Below, piece after piece: positions 24,203 through 31,856 of a DNA stretch of 64,000 nt. Each line of letters begins with the position of its first letter. Within the stretch, counting starts at the first letter, position 1. The notes below the pieces were generated by a model, which saw only the letters and a program-made list of their open reading frames with translations, was not told where the DNA came from and searched no databases. The translations under genes and the position numbers were made by a program. The stretch is from Microtetraspora glauca (GTDB lineage: Bacteria > Actinomycetota > Actinomycetes > Streptomycetales > Streptomycetaceae): NCBI GenBank assembly GCA_000721275.1, contig JOFO01000007.1, positions 1 to 64,000 on the forward strand, given 5' to 3'.

Positions 24203-25264
24203 ATGTTCCATCCGCTCCCGGTCAGCCGGGTCGAGCGGCTCACCGACGACTCCGTGGCCGTCACCTTCGCGGTCCCCGAAGCCCTCCACGAGACCTTCCG
24301 GCACCGCCCCGGACAGCACCTCGCGATGCGCCGCACCGACGAGTCCGGCCAGGAGATCCGCCGCACCTACTCGATCTGCTCCCCCGCCGCCCCGGCCGGC
24401 GAGCGGCCCGAACTCCGCGTCGGCATCCGCCTGGTCGACGGCGGCGCCTTCTCCACCTGGGCCCTCAAGGAACTCGCCCCCGGCCACACCGTCGACGTGA
24501 TGGCCCCCACCGGCCGGTTCGTCCTCGACCCGCGCCCCGGGCACTTCGCCGCCGTCGCCGGCGGCAGCGGCATCACCCCGGTGCTCTCCATGGCCGCGAC
24601 CCTCCTCGACCGCGAGCCCGGCGCCCGGTTCTGCCTGATCCGCAGCGACCGCACCGCCGCCTCCACCATGTTCCTCGACGAGGTCGCCGACCTGAAGGAC
24701 CGTCACCCCGAGCGGTTCCAGCTCGTCACCGTCCTCTCCCGCGAGGAGCAGCAGGCCGGACTCCCCTCCGGCCGCCTCGACGAGGACCGGCTCACCGCCC
24801 TCCTGCCGGCCCTGCTGCCGGTCGCCGCCGTCGACGGCTGGTTCCTCTGCGGCCCCTACGGCCTCGTCCAGGGCGCCGAGCGGGCCCTGCGCGGCCTCGG
24901 CGTCGACCGCGCCCGCGTCCACCAGGAGATCTTCCACGTCGACGACGGTTCGGGCCCCGCGCCCGTCCCCACCGCCGACACCCCCGCGCACGCCACGCTC
25001 ACGGCCACGCTCCACGGCCGCTCCGGCACCTGGCCCGTCGAGCGCGGCGAAAGCCTCCTCGACACCGTGCTCCGCGCCCGCTCCGACGCCCCCTACGCCT
25101 GCAAGGGCGGCGTCTGCGGCACCTGCCGCGCCTTCGTCGTCGGCGGCGAGGTCCGCATGGACCGCAACTTCGCCCTCGAACCGGAGGAGACCGACGCCGG
25201 CTACGTCCTGGCCTGCCAGTCCCACCCCGCCACCCCGGACGTGGAGCTGGACTTCGACCGCTGA
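24203..25264 (+). CDS. paaE: Phenylacetyl-CoA epoxidase reductase PaaE
   Basis: A 353-aa electron-transfer subunit. The N-terminal FAD-binding fold (RHRPGQHLAMRRTDESGQEIRRTYSICS) is followed by an NADPH domain (AVAGGSGITPVLSMAATLL) and a plant-type 2Fe-2S ferredoxin domain with cysteines in YACKGGVCGTCRAFVVGGEV and a fourth in VLACQSHP. It passes electrons from NADPH to PaaA. ATG immediately after the paaD stop with AAGGAG upstream. Last gene of the operon. Confidence 0.95.
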   Translation: MFHPLPVSRVERLTDDSVAVTFAVPEALHETFRHRPGQHLAMRRTDESGQEIRRTYSICSPAAPAGERPELRVGIRLVDGGAFSTWALKELAPGHTVDVMAPTGRFVLDPRPGHFAAVAGGSGITPVLSMAATLLDREPGARFCLIRSDRTAASTMFLDEVADLKDRHPERFQLVTVLSREEQQAGLPSGRLDEDRLTALLPALLPVAAVDGWFLCGPYGLVQGAERALRGLGVDRARVHQEIFHVDDGSGPAPVPTADTPAHATLTATLHGRSGTWPVERGESLLDTVLRARSDAPYACKGGVCGTCRAFVVGGEVRMDRNFALEPEETDAGYVLACQSHPATPDVELDFDR

Positions 25265-25280
25265 GGCCATTCCCTTCCGC

Positions 25281-25294
25281 TAGAACCTGTTCTA
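25281..25294. promoter_or_regulatory. KstR-like palindrome upstream of acyl-CoA dehydrogenase
   Basis: TAGAAC-CT-GTTCTA is a perfect 6-bp dyad with a 2-bp spacer and fits the TNNAACNNGTTNNA pattern bound by the TetR-type steroid catabolism regulator KstR of actinobacteria. It lies 111 bp before the ATG and probably overlaps a promoter. Confidence 0.65.
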
Positions 25295-25300
25295 TCTTGA

Positions 25301-25333
25301 CGGCCCGTCAGATGCTCGCGCGCTGACGGGCCG
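25301..25333. other. Perfect 11-bp stem-loop between paaE and the dehydrogenase
   Basis: CGGCCCGTCAG and CTGACGGGCCG form a perfect stem around an 11-base loop. It may end the paa transcript or be a leader hairpin of the acyl-CoA dehydrogenase mRNA, since the likely promoter is just upstream. No U-tract follows. Confidence 0.6.
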
Positions 25334-25362
25334 CCGGGACGGCGCCGGACGCCACGGACGCG

Positions 25363-25389
25363 ACGCACGCAACGCACGCAACGCACGCG
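25363..25389. repeat. Three 9-bp repeats in the leader
   Basis: ACGCACGCA, ACGCACGCA and ACGCACGCG in tandem, ending just before the GGAGGG ribosome binding site of the acyl-CoA dehydrogenase gene. Non-coding. Confidence 0.8.
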
Positions 25390-25405
25390 ACGGAGGGACA
25401 GGGCC

Positions 25406-26539
25406 ATGGACTTCACGTTCACCGAAGAGCAGCAGGCGGCCGCGGAGACGGCCCGCGCCGTCTTCGCCGATGTCGCCCCCGACGCCGTACCGAGCCCCGC
25501 CCTCACCCCGACGGCCGTCGCCGACGACCTCGACCGCCCCCTGTGGCGGCGCCTCGCCGCCACCGACCTCCTCGGGCTCCTCGTCGCCCCCGAGCACGGC
25601 GGTACGGGCCTGGACCCGATCGCCCTCTGCCTCGTCCTGCGCGAGTCCGCCCGCGTCCTGGCCCGCGTTCCGCTGCTGGAGACCACCGCCGTCACGCACG
25701 TCGTCCAGCACCACGCCCCGGCCGCGACCGCCGCCGCCCTGCTGCCCGAAGCGATCGCCGGGCGCCTGTTCCTCACCGCCGCCGCCCACGGCGCCACCGG
25801 CCACGAACCGGCCGAACGGGCCGTCACCGCCCGCCGCGACGGCACCCACTGGATCCTCGACGGCACCACCGACCACGTCCCCTGGGCGCACCACGCCGAC
25901 CTGACCGCCGTCCCCGCCCGCACCCCCGACGGCGGCTCCGTCCTCGCGCTGGTCCCGCGCGACCACCCGGGGCTCGCCCTCGACGCCCAGTACGGCACCC
26001 ACGGCGAACGCCTCGCCCGGCTCCGGCTCGACGCCGTCCGCCTCCCCGCCGACCAGGTCCTCGACTCCCCCGGCGCCTGGCCCGCGCTGCGCGCCCTGCT
26101 CACCACCGGGACCTGCGCGCTCGCCCTCGGCCTGGGCGAACAGGTCCTCACCATGACGAGCCAGTACACCGGGAAACGCGAGCAGTTCGGCCACCCCGTG
26201 GCCACCTTCCAGGCCGTCGCCGTCCAGGCCGCCGACCGCTACATCGACCTCCGCGCCATGGAGGCCACCCTCTGGCAGGCCGCCTGGCGCGTCTCCACCG
26301 GCGCCGACGCGGCCCTGCCCGCCGAGGCCGACCTCGCCGTCGCCAAGATCTGGGCCGCCGAGGGCGTCCGCCGGGTCGTCCAGACCGCCCAGCACCTGCA
26401 CGGCGGCTTCGGCGCCGACACCGACTACCCGCTCCACCGCTACCACGCCTGGGCGAAGTACCTGGAGCTGTCCCTCGGACCGGCCGCCGCCCACGAGGAG
26501 ACCCTGGGCGACCTCATCGCCGCCCATCCCCTGGACTGA
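25406..26539 (+). CDS. Acyl-CoA dehydrogenase family protein, steroid-type subgroup
   Basis: A 377-aa ACAD. The N-terminal MDFTFTEEQQAAAETARAVF and LAATDLLGLLVAPEHGGTGLD are typical, and SQYTGKREQFGHPVATFQAVAVQAAD is the FAD/substrate helix. The C-terminal signature LHGGFGADTDYPLHRYHAWAKYLELSLG resembles subunits of heterotetrameric steroid/bile-acid ACADs, where one partner has lost the usual catalytic Glu; here TDYPL replaces the common EYP. It may therefore need a partner not present here. Preceded by a KstR-like operator, which strengthens a sterol or related side-chain role. GGAGGGACAGGGCC-ATG start. Confidence 0.82.
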   Translation: MDFTFTEEQQAAAETARAVFADVAPDAVPSPALTPTAVADDLDRPLWRRLAATDLLGLLVAPEHGGTGLDPIALCLVLRESARVLARVPLLETTAVTHVVQHHAPAATAAALLPEAIAGRLFLTAAAHGATGHEPAERAVTARRDGTHWILDGTTDHVPWAHHADLTAVPARTPDGGSVLALVPRDHPGLALDAQYGTHGERLARLRLDAVRLPADQVLDSPGAWPALRALLTTGTCALALGLGEQVLTMTSQYTGKREQFGHPVATFQAVAVQAADRYIDLRAMEATLWQAAWRVSTGADAALPAEADLAVAKIWAAEGVRRVVQTAQHLHGGFGADTDYPLHRYHAWAKYLELSLGPAAAHEETLGDLIAAHPLD

Positions 26540-26559
26540 CCCCTACGGCACGCCTCGGC

Positions 26560-26901
26560 TCAGGCGACGTACCCGGGCCCGCTGTCCGACACCACGGGAC
26601 GCCCGGCGCTCTCCCACGCCACCATCCCGCCGTCCACGTTCACCGCGTCGTACCCCTGCTGCACCAGGTACTGGGTGACCTGCGCCGACCGGCCGCCCAC
26701 CCGGCACATCACATAGGCCCGCCCGTGCTCGGCCAGCTTCTCGCCGACCTCCGCGAACCGCGCCACGAAGTCGCTCATCGGCACGTGCAGCGCGCCCTCG
26801 ACCCGGCCGGCCGCCCACTCGTCGTCCTCGCGCACGTCCAGCACCAGGGCATCGGCGGGCACGGACGCGGCGGGCACCGATGGCAACGGGGCGAAACTCA
26901 T
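26560..26901 (-). CDS. Single-domain rhodanese-like sulfurtransferase
   Basis: A 113-aa cytoplasmic rhodanese. LVLDVREDDEWAAGRVEGALHVPMSDF begins the fold, and the catalytic loop is YVMCRVGGRSAQVTQYL with Cys as persulfide carrier and Arg at the loop end. It would move sulfane sulfur to cyanide or a thiol acceptor in vivo. ATG with GAAGG eight bases before it. Convergent with the acyl-CoA dehydrogenase gene and downstream of the J-domain gene. Confidence 0.93.
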   Translation of the reverse strand: MSFAPLPSVPAASVPADALVLDVREDDEWAAGRVEGALHVPMSDFVARFAEVGEKLAEHGRAYVMCRVGGRSAQVTQYLVQQGYDAVNVDGGMVAWESAGRPVVSDSGPGYVA

Positions 26902-26951
26902 GGCACTGACCTTCTCTCGTGTACGGCGGAACCGCCTCGACCTGGGAAAAC

Positions 26952-27737
26952 CTACTGCACCAGCGTGGCCAGCTCGGCCTCACGCTCGGACACCTGGCCG
27001 CGCAGCTGCTCGGCGATCTCGTCGAGCAGCCGGTCCGGGTCCTCGGGCGCCAGCCGCAGCATCGACCCGATCGCGCTCTCCTCCAGCTCCCGCGCCAGCG
27101 CCGACAGCAGGTCCTTGCGCTGCGCCAGCCACTCCAGCCGCGCGTACAGCTCCTCGCTCTCGCTCAGCCGCTCCTCGGCCGGCACCGGTCCGGCCTCCCA
27201 CTCGTCGGCGAGCTCCCGCAGCAGCTCCTCGTCGCCCCGTGCGTAGGCGGCGTTCACCCGGGTGATGAACTCCTCCCGCCGCTTCCGCTCGTCCTCCTCA
27301 CGGGCCAGGTCGGGGTGGGCCTTCCGCGCCAGCTCCCGGTAGAGCCGGCGCACCTCCTCGCTGGGCCGCACCCGCTGCGGCGGCCGCACCGGCCGCTCGG
27401 TCAGCATCGCGGCGGCCTCGGGGGAGAGCCCGTCGGAGTCGAGCCAGTCGTCGAACAGCGCCTCGACGCCCGGCAGCGGCTGCACCGCGGCCCGCGCCTC
27501 CCGCGCCCGGCGCAGGTCCTCGGGGTCGCCGGTCCGCGCCGCCTTGGCCTCCGCGATCGCCGCGTCCAGCTCGTCGAGCCGCGCGTACATCGGCCCCAGC
27601 TTCTGGTGGTGCAGCCGCGAGAAGTTCTCCACCTCGACCCGGAAGGTCTCCACGGCGATCTCGAACTCGATCAACGCCTGCTCGGCCACCCGAACAGCCC
27701 GCTCCAACCGGGCCTCGGCCCGCTGGTCCTCGCTCAC
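26952..27737 (-). CDS. J-domain-containing protein
   Basis: A 261-aa mostly helical protein with GTG start. The J-domain is degenerate and placed centrally: VRRLYRELARKAHPDLAREEDERKRREEFITRVNAAYARGD (about residues 130-172), with the essential HPD tripeptide that stimulates DnaK ATPase. The N-terminal ~75 residues look like a coiled coil (ARLERAVRVAEQALIEFEIAVETFRVEVENFSRLHHQKL), and the C-terminus is another charged helix pair. There is no Gly/Phe region or zinc finger, so it is not DnaJ/CbpA; it likely recruits DnaK to a specific client. Confidence 0.85.
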   Translation of the reverse strand: MSEDQRAEARLERAVRVAEQALIEFEIAVETFRVEVENFSRLHHQKLGPMYARLDELDAAIAEAKAARTGDPEDLRRAREARAAVQPLPGVEALFDDWLDSDGLSPEAAAMLTERPVRPPQRVRPSEEVRRLYRELARKAHPDLAREEDERKRREEFITRVNAAYARGDEELLRELADEWEAGPVPAEERLSESEELYARLEWLAQRKDLLSALARELEESAIGSMLRLAPEDPDRLLDEIAEQLRGQVSEREAELATLVQ

Positions 27738-27789
27738 GTTCCCGCCCGCCCACGTCCTCGTTCCGGCCCGACCCCTCCAGCGTAGGTCC

Positions 27790-29238
27790 TCAGACGCCCA
27801 GCTCCGCCGCCATGCGCCCGGTGCGGATCGCCGCGAGCAGGTCGGCGTGGTCCTGGGTGGTCCGGTCGGCGTAGGTGACCGCGAAGGCGGCGACGGCCTC
27901 GTCGAACTCCTCGTTCTTGCCGCAGTACCCGGCTATCAGGCGCGGGTCGGCGCTGTGGGCGTGGGCGCGGGCGAGGAGCGCGCCGGTCATGCGGCCGTAG
28001 TCGTCGAGCTGGTCGGCGGTGAGCGCGGCGGGGTCGACGCTGCCCTTGCGGTTGCGGAACTGGCGCACCTGGAAGGGGCGCCCCTCGACGGTGGTCCAGC
28101 CGAGCAGGATGTCGCTGACGACCTGCATGCGCTTCTGCCCGAGGACGACGCGGCGGCCCTCGTGGCCGGCGTCGGGGACGGCGAACCCGGCGGCGGGCAG
28201 GTGGGGCAGGAGCGCGGACGGCCGGGCCTCCTTCACCTGGAGGACGAGCGGTTCGCCGCGGTGGTCGAGGAGCAGGACGACGTAGGAGCGGGTGCCGACG
28301 CTGCCGGTGCCGACGACCCGGAAGGCGACGTCGTGGACGGCGTACCGCGCGAGGAGCGGGCGGCGGTCCTCGGAGACGGTCTCCAGGTAGTCGCCGAGGG
28401 CGGCGGTGACGGCGGCGGCCTCGGCGTCCGGCACCCGGCGCAGGACGGGGGGCGCGTCGACGAAGCGGCGTCCGCCGCCGTCCGTCTCGGCGACGGCCTC
28501 GGTGGAGCGGGCGGCGAACCGGGCGCTGGTGTTGTTGCGCGCCTTGGCGGAGACGCGCTCCAGGGTGCCGAGGAGGTCGCGGGCGTCGGTGTGGGAGACC
28601 AGCTCCTCGTCGGGTATCGCGTTCCAGGCGTCGTGGGCGGGGAGCCGGGCGAGGAGGCGCATGGTGCGCCGGTAGGCGCCGACGGTGTCGAAGGCGGCGG
28701 CCCGGCAGGTGTCCTCGTCCGCGCCGACCACCCGGCCGGCGAGGACGAGGGAGGTGGCGAGCCGTTTGACGTCCCATTCCCAGGGCCCGGCGACCGTCTC
28801 GTCGAAGTCGTTGAGGTCCATCACGAGCCGGCCGCGGGCGTCCCCGTAGAGGCCGAAGTTGGCGGCGTGGGCGTCGCCGCACAGCTGGGCGGCGATGCCG
28901 GTGACGGGGGTGCCGACCAGGTCGTGGGCCATGAGGCCGGCGGAGCCGCGGAGGAACGCGAAGGGGTTGGCGGCCATCCGGCCGACGCGGATGGGGGTGA
29001 GTTCGGGGACGCGGCCCCGGCTCGACTCCTCGACGGCGCGGACGGCGTCGGGGCGCCCGGCGGGGAGGGTGAGCCGCGCGTGGGAGGAGCGGGGGACGGC
29101 GGTCCGCAGCTGCTTCCCGCGCGTCCTGGGGGAGTGCTCCGTGGCGCCGCCGCGCCGTGCGAATCCGGGCACGTGCGGGATGCGCTCCGCGCCCGTGTCT
29201 CCGCGCTGTCCTGGCACGACGGCCTGGATCTCGCCCAT
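27790..29238 (-). CDS. DUF2252 family protein (kinase-like fold)
   Basis: A 482-aa cytoplasmic protein. Diagnostic segments are MAANPFAFLRGSAGLMAHDL, LCGDAHAANFGLYGDARGRLVMDLNDFDETVAGPWEWDVKRLATSLVLAGR and VVGTGSVGTRSYVVLLLDHRGEPLVLQVKEARPSAL. The GDAHxxNFG and DxNDFD pair resembles the catalytic and metal-binding loops of aminoglycoside-phosphotransferase-like kinases, so a small-molecule kinase is a reasonable guess, but no member's substrate is known to me. ATG with GGAGG eight bases upstream, apparently a single-gene unit. Confidence 0.85.
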   Translation of the reverse strand: MGEIQAVVPGQRGDTGAERIPHVPGFARRGGATEHSPRTRGKQLRTAVPRSSHARLTLPAGRPDAVRAVEESSRGRVPELTPIRVGRMAANPFAFLRGSAGLMAHDLVGTPVTGIAAQLCGDAHAANFGLYGDARGRLVMDLNDFDETVAGPWEWDVKRLATSLVLAGRVVGADEDTCRAAAFDTVGAYRRTMRLLARLPAHDAWNAIPDEELVSHTDARDLLGTLERVSAKARNNTSARFAARSTEAVAETDGGGRRFVDAPPVLRRVPDAEAAAVTAALGDYLETVSEDRRPLLARYAVHDVAFRVVGTGSVGTRSYVVLLLDHRGEPLVLQVKEARPSALLPHLPAAGFAVPDAGHEGRRVVLGQKRMQVVSDILLGWTTVEGRPFQVRQFRNRKGSVDPAALTADQLDDYGRMTGALLARAHAHSADPRLIAGYCGKNEEFDEAVAAFAVTYADRTTQDHADLLAAIRTGRMAAELGV

Positions 29239-29326
29239 GGGACGACCTCCCCCGATGACTGGTCCGGCCGGTGCCGGTGACTTCCGGGCCTGACGGTACA
29301 GCCGCTCTTGATCGCCCGTCTCCCCC

Positions 29327-29335
29327 TGTGGACAA
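29327..29335 (-). promoter_or_regulatory. DnaA box TTGTCCACA
   Basis: The plus strand reads TGTGGACAA, an exact match in the short gap upstream of the DUF2252 gene. A near match (TGTGGAAAA) follows at 29341-29349. Confidence 0.55.
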
Positions 29336-29401
29336 CGGCCTGTGGAAAACCCCGGGCGCCCCCGTTCGGACGCCCACGAGTCCGTGAGCCCCCCTCCCGC
29401 C

Positions 29402-30499
29402 TCACACCGCCACGGCTTCCTCCATCTCCTCCTCGTTCGCCGCCTCGGCTTCCTTCGCGGCGTCGGCGGCCGGGGCCCGGTCGGCCCGGTCCGTCCCGGC
29501 CGGCGGGGTCGCGGCGGCGGCCAGGGCGTTCCGGCGGGCCTCGGTGCGGCCGGCCAGGGTGACGAGGACGGCTCCGGCGAGGAGCCAGAGGGCGAGGACG
29601 AGGACGTTGCCGCCGAGGGCGTGCCCGTCGAAGTAGACGTGGCCGCGGATGCCCTCGACGAGCCCGGCGCCGTTCCAGAAGGCGTGCAGGGACCCGAAGA
29701 AGCCGGGCTGCAGTTCGGGCCGGTAGATGCCGCCGGAGCTCGTGAAGTTGAGCATCACGAAGAGGACCATCACGCCGAGCGTGGTCCAGCGGCGGAGGTA
29801 GGTGTGCAGGCCGACGCCGATGAGGAGGATGCCGGCGGCGTAGAGCCAGGAGAGGGCCCAGACACCGGCGAGGCCGTGGTCGACGAGGTGGAAGACGGGG
29901 CCGGCGAACAGGGTGCCGATGAGGCTGACGACGAGGGAGGTGCCGGCGGCGAGGAGGGCGCGCAGGCGCATGGGGAGGGCGGCTCCGGCGGCGCCGATGA
30001 CGGCGACGGAGGCGTAGGCGCCGATGCTGACGGCGACGAGGAGGAAGAAGATCCCCTGGCCGGTGGGGTCGCCGGAGGCGGTGGGGGCGAGGTCGGTGAC
30101 CTTGAGGGGGGCGTCCTGCTCGGCGGCGACCTTGGTGAAGACCTTCTCGACGGCCATGGCGCTGGTGTCGGAGGAGGCGGAGGCGACGAGCAGTTCGGGG
30201 TGGTCGCCGGGGATGTAGGCGCCGTAGCTGTCCTGCTCGCGGAGGGCGGTCGCGGCGGCCGCCCGGTCGGGGACGGTACGGACGTCGAGGGCGCCGGCGC
30301 CCTTGTCGTGGAGGGTCTGCGCGAGGACCTGGGCGGAGGGCCCGGAGCCGACGACGTCGACGCGGAGGTCGTGCGGCTGGGGGGCGTGGAACGCGCCGAG
30401 GTAGGCGAGGCCCATGCCGACGCACATGAGGAGGGGGGTGAGGAGGTGCCCGAGGACGTGCCGCAGGGCGCCGGCGGTGGAGTGGGGTCCTGTGGACAC
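29402..30499 (-). CDS. ABC-2/YhgE-Pip-like integral membrane protein
   Basis: A 365-aa membrane protein. One helix near the N-terminus (LLTPLLMCVGMGLAYLGAF, about residues 20-38) is followed by an outside domain of ~130 residues (VDVVGSGPSAQVLAQTLHDKGAGALDVRTVPD...). Five more helices between about residues 165 and 330 follow, and the tail is soluble, Ala/Glu-rich. This is the layout of YhgE/Pip and DUF3533-type permeases, often efflux-related. The GTG start has GGAGG upstream. Divergent from a MarR repressor across a gap holding three TACAAC half-sites, so substrate-induced expression is likely. Confidence 0.75.
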   Translation of the reverse strand: MSTGPHSTAGALRHVLGHLLTPLLMCVGMGLAYLGAFHAPQPHDLRVDVVGSGPSAQVLAQTLHDKGAGALDVRTVPDRAAAATALREQDSYGAYIPGDHPELLVASASSDTSAMAVEKVFTKVAAEQDAPLKVTDLAPTASGDPTGQGIFFLLVAVSIGAYASVAVIGAAGAALPMRLRALLAAGTSLVVSLIGTLFAGPVFHLVDHGLAGVWALSWLYAAGILLIGVGLHTYLRRWTTLGVMVLFVMLNFTSSGGIYRPELQPGFFGSLHAFWNGAGLVEGIRGHVYFDGHALGGNVLVLALWLLAGAVLVTLAGRTEARRNALAAAATPPAGTDRADRAPAADAAKEAEAANEEEMEEAVAV

Positions 30500-30525
30500 C
30501 GTGACCTCCGATGCATTGGTTGGCT

Positions 30526-30556
30526 TTTACAACTAAGAACCGTTGTACTATACAAC
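30526..30556. promoter_or_regulatory. MarR promoter with overlapping operators
   Basis: A good promoter reads TTTACA (30526-30531), a 17-bp spacer, then TATACA (30549-30554), directed at the MarR gene. Three half-sites overlap it: TACAAC (30528-30533), GTTGTA (30542-30547) and TACAAC (30551-30556). The last two form GTTGTA-CTA-TACAAC, a perfect dyad over the -10 box, the expected geometry for MarR repression of both divergent genes. Confidence 0.75.
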
Positions 30557-30595
30557 TGAAAACCCGCACCGGGCGAGCTCGACAAGGGAGCCCAC

Positions 30596-31078
30596 ATGTC
30601 CGACCCCGGCACCGAGGCACCGCGCGAGGCGTCCGTGGACGTCATCCAGCGCGAGCTGACGGCCTTCGCGCGCCGGGCCCGCGCCGCCGCGGCCCGGGTC
30701 CACCCGGAGATCCCGCTCGTCTCGTACACGCTGCTCGCGCACATCGAGGACCGGCGCGGCTGCCGCGCCACCGACCTCGCGGCGCACTACCTGCTGGACA
30801 AGTCGACGGTCAGCCGCCAGCTGGCCGGACTGGAGAAGATGGGCCTGGTGGAGCGCCGGCCCGCCCCCGACGACCACCGGGTGCAGGTGCTGCACCCGAC
30901 GGAGGCCGGCCTCGCGGTCCTCGCGACCGCCCAGTCCAACCGTCTCGCCGCCTACCAGGAGCGGCTGAAGGACTGGTCGGGCGAGGACCTGGCCCGCTTC
31001 GCCGCCTACCTGCTCCGCTACAACGCCGCCGGACCCGACGACACCCCGCCCCCGGCGTCCCCGGCGACCCCTCGCTGA
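30596..31078 (+). CDS. MarR family transcriptional regulator
   Basis: A 160-aa winged-helix regulator. VSYTLLAHIEDRRGCRATDLAAHYLLDKSTVSRQLAGLEKMGLVERRPAPDDHRVQVLHPTEAG is the MarR HTH and wing. Terminal helices give the dimer. It is divergent from an export-type membrane protein and is the likely repressor of both through the GTTGTA/TACAAC sites. Ligand unknown. ATG with GGGAG-type ribosome binding site. Confidence 0.92.
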   Translation: MSDPGTEAPREASVDVIQRELTAFARRARAAAARVHPEIPLVSYTLLAHIEDRRGCRATDLAAHYLLDKSTVSRQLAGLEKMGLVERRPAPDDHRVQVLHPTEAGLAVLATAQSNRLAAYQERLKDWSGEDLARFAAYLLRYNAAGPDDTPPPASPATPR

Positions 31079-31135
31079 CCCCCGCCGCCCGGGGCCGTCC
31101 CACCCCGCCCCGGGCGGCCACGACGCCCCGGACCG

Positions 31136-31816
31136 TCAGAGCCCCGCGTCGCGGGCCAGCAGCGCCGCCTGGACGCGGTTGTCGCACTGGAGCTTGGCGA
31201 GGATCCTGCTGACGTACGTCTTCACCGTGCCCTCGCTCATGTGCAGCCGGCGGCCCGCGTCGGCGTTGGACAGCCCCTCGCCGAGGAGCGCCAGCACCTC
31301 CCGTTCCTTCTCGCCGAGCGCGGCGACCCGCCCCCGCGCCTCTTCGGCGCGGGCCGTCTCGCGGCCGGAGGCCAGCCGCTCGACGACGTGCCGGGTGGCC
31401 GCGGGCGAGAGGTAGGCGTCGCCGGCGGCGGTGGCCCGTACCGCGCCGATCAGTTCGGCGGGGGCGGTGTCCTTCAGCAGGAAGCCCGCGCTGCCGTGCT
31501 CCAGCGCCCGCAGCACGTTCTCCCGTTCGCCGAAGGTGGTCAGGACGATCACCCGCGCCCCCGGCGCGGCCCTGCGCAGCTCGGGGAGGGCGGACAGTCC
31601 GTCGAGGACCGGCATCTGGATGTCGAGCAGCACGACGTCGGCGGCGTGCGCGCGGGCCGCGTCGACGGCCTCGCGCCCGTTCGCGGCCTCGGCGACCACC
31701 TGGATGTCCGGATCGGAGTTGAGGATCATCCGGATCCCCGCTCTGATCAGCGGCTCGTCGTCGGCCACCACGACCTTCACGGCCCGCCCGGGCCGTCCCG
31801 TCCGCCCTGACAGCAC
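31136..31816 (-). CDS. NarL/FixJ-type response regulator
   Basis: A 226-aa regulator. The receiver domain carries the DD pair (VVVADDEPLIRAG), the phospho-acceptor Asp65 in VVLLDIQMPVLDG, and Thr/Lys switch residues in VLTTFGE and LLKDTAP. The C-terminal LuxR HTH reads EREVLALLGEGLSNADAGRRLHMSEGTVKTYVSRILAKLQ. The GTG at 31816 has GGGGGAGG six bases upstream and is preferred over a later GTG at 31780. It lies 40 bp after its partner histidine kinase. Targets unknown. Confidence 0.93.
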   Translation of the reverse strand: MLSGRTGRPGRAVKVVVADDEPLIRAGIRMILNSDPDIQVVAEAANGREAVDAARAHAADVVLLDIQMPVLDGLSALPELRRAAPGARVIVLTTFGERENVLRALEHGSAGFLLKDTAPAELIGAVRATAAGDAYLSPAATRHVVERLASGRETARAEEARGRVAALGEKEREVLALLGEGLSNADAGRRLHMSEGTVKTYVSRILAKLQCDNRVQAALLARDAGL

Positions 31817-31856
31817 TACGCCTCCCCCATGCCTCCGGTACGGGCCCGCCGTGACG

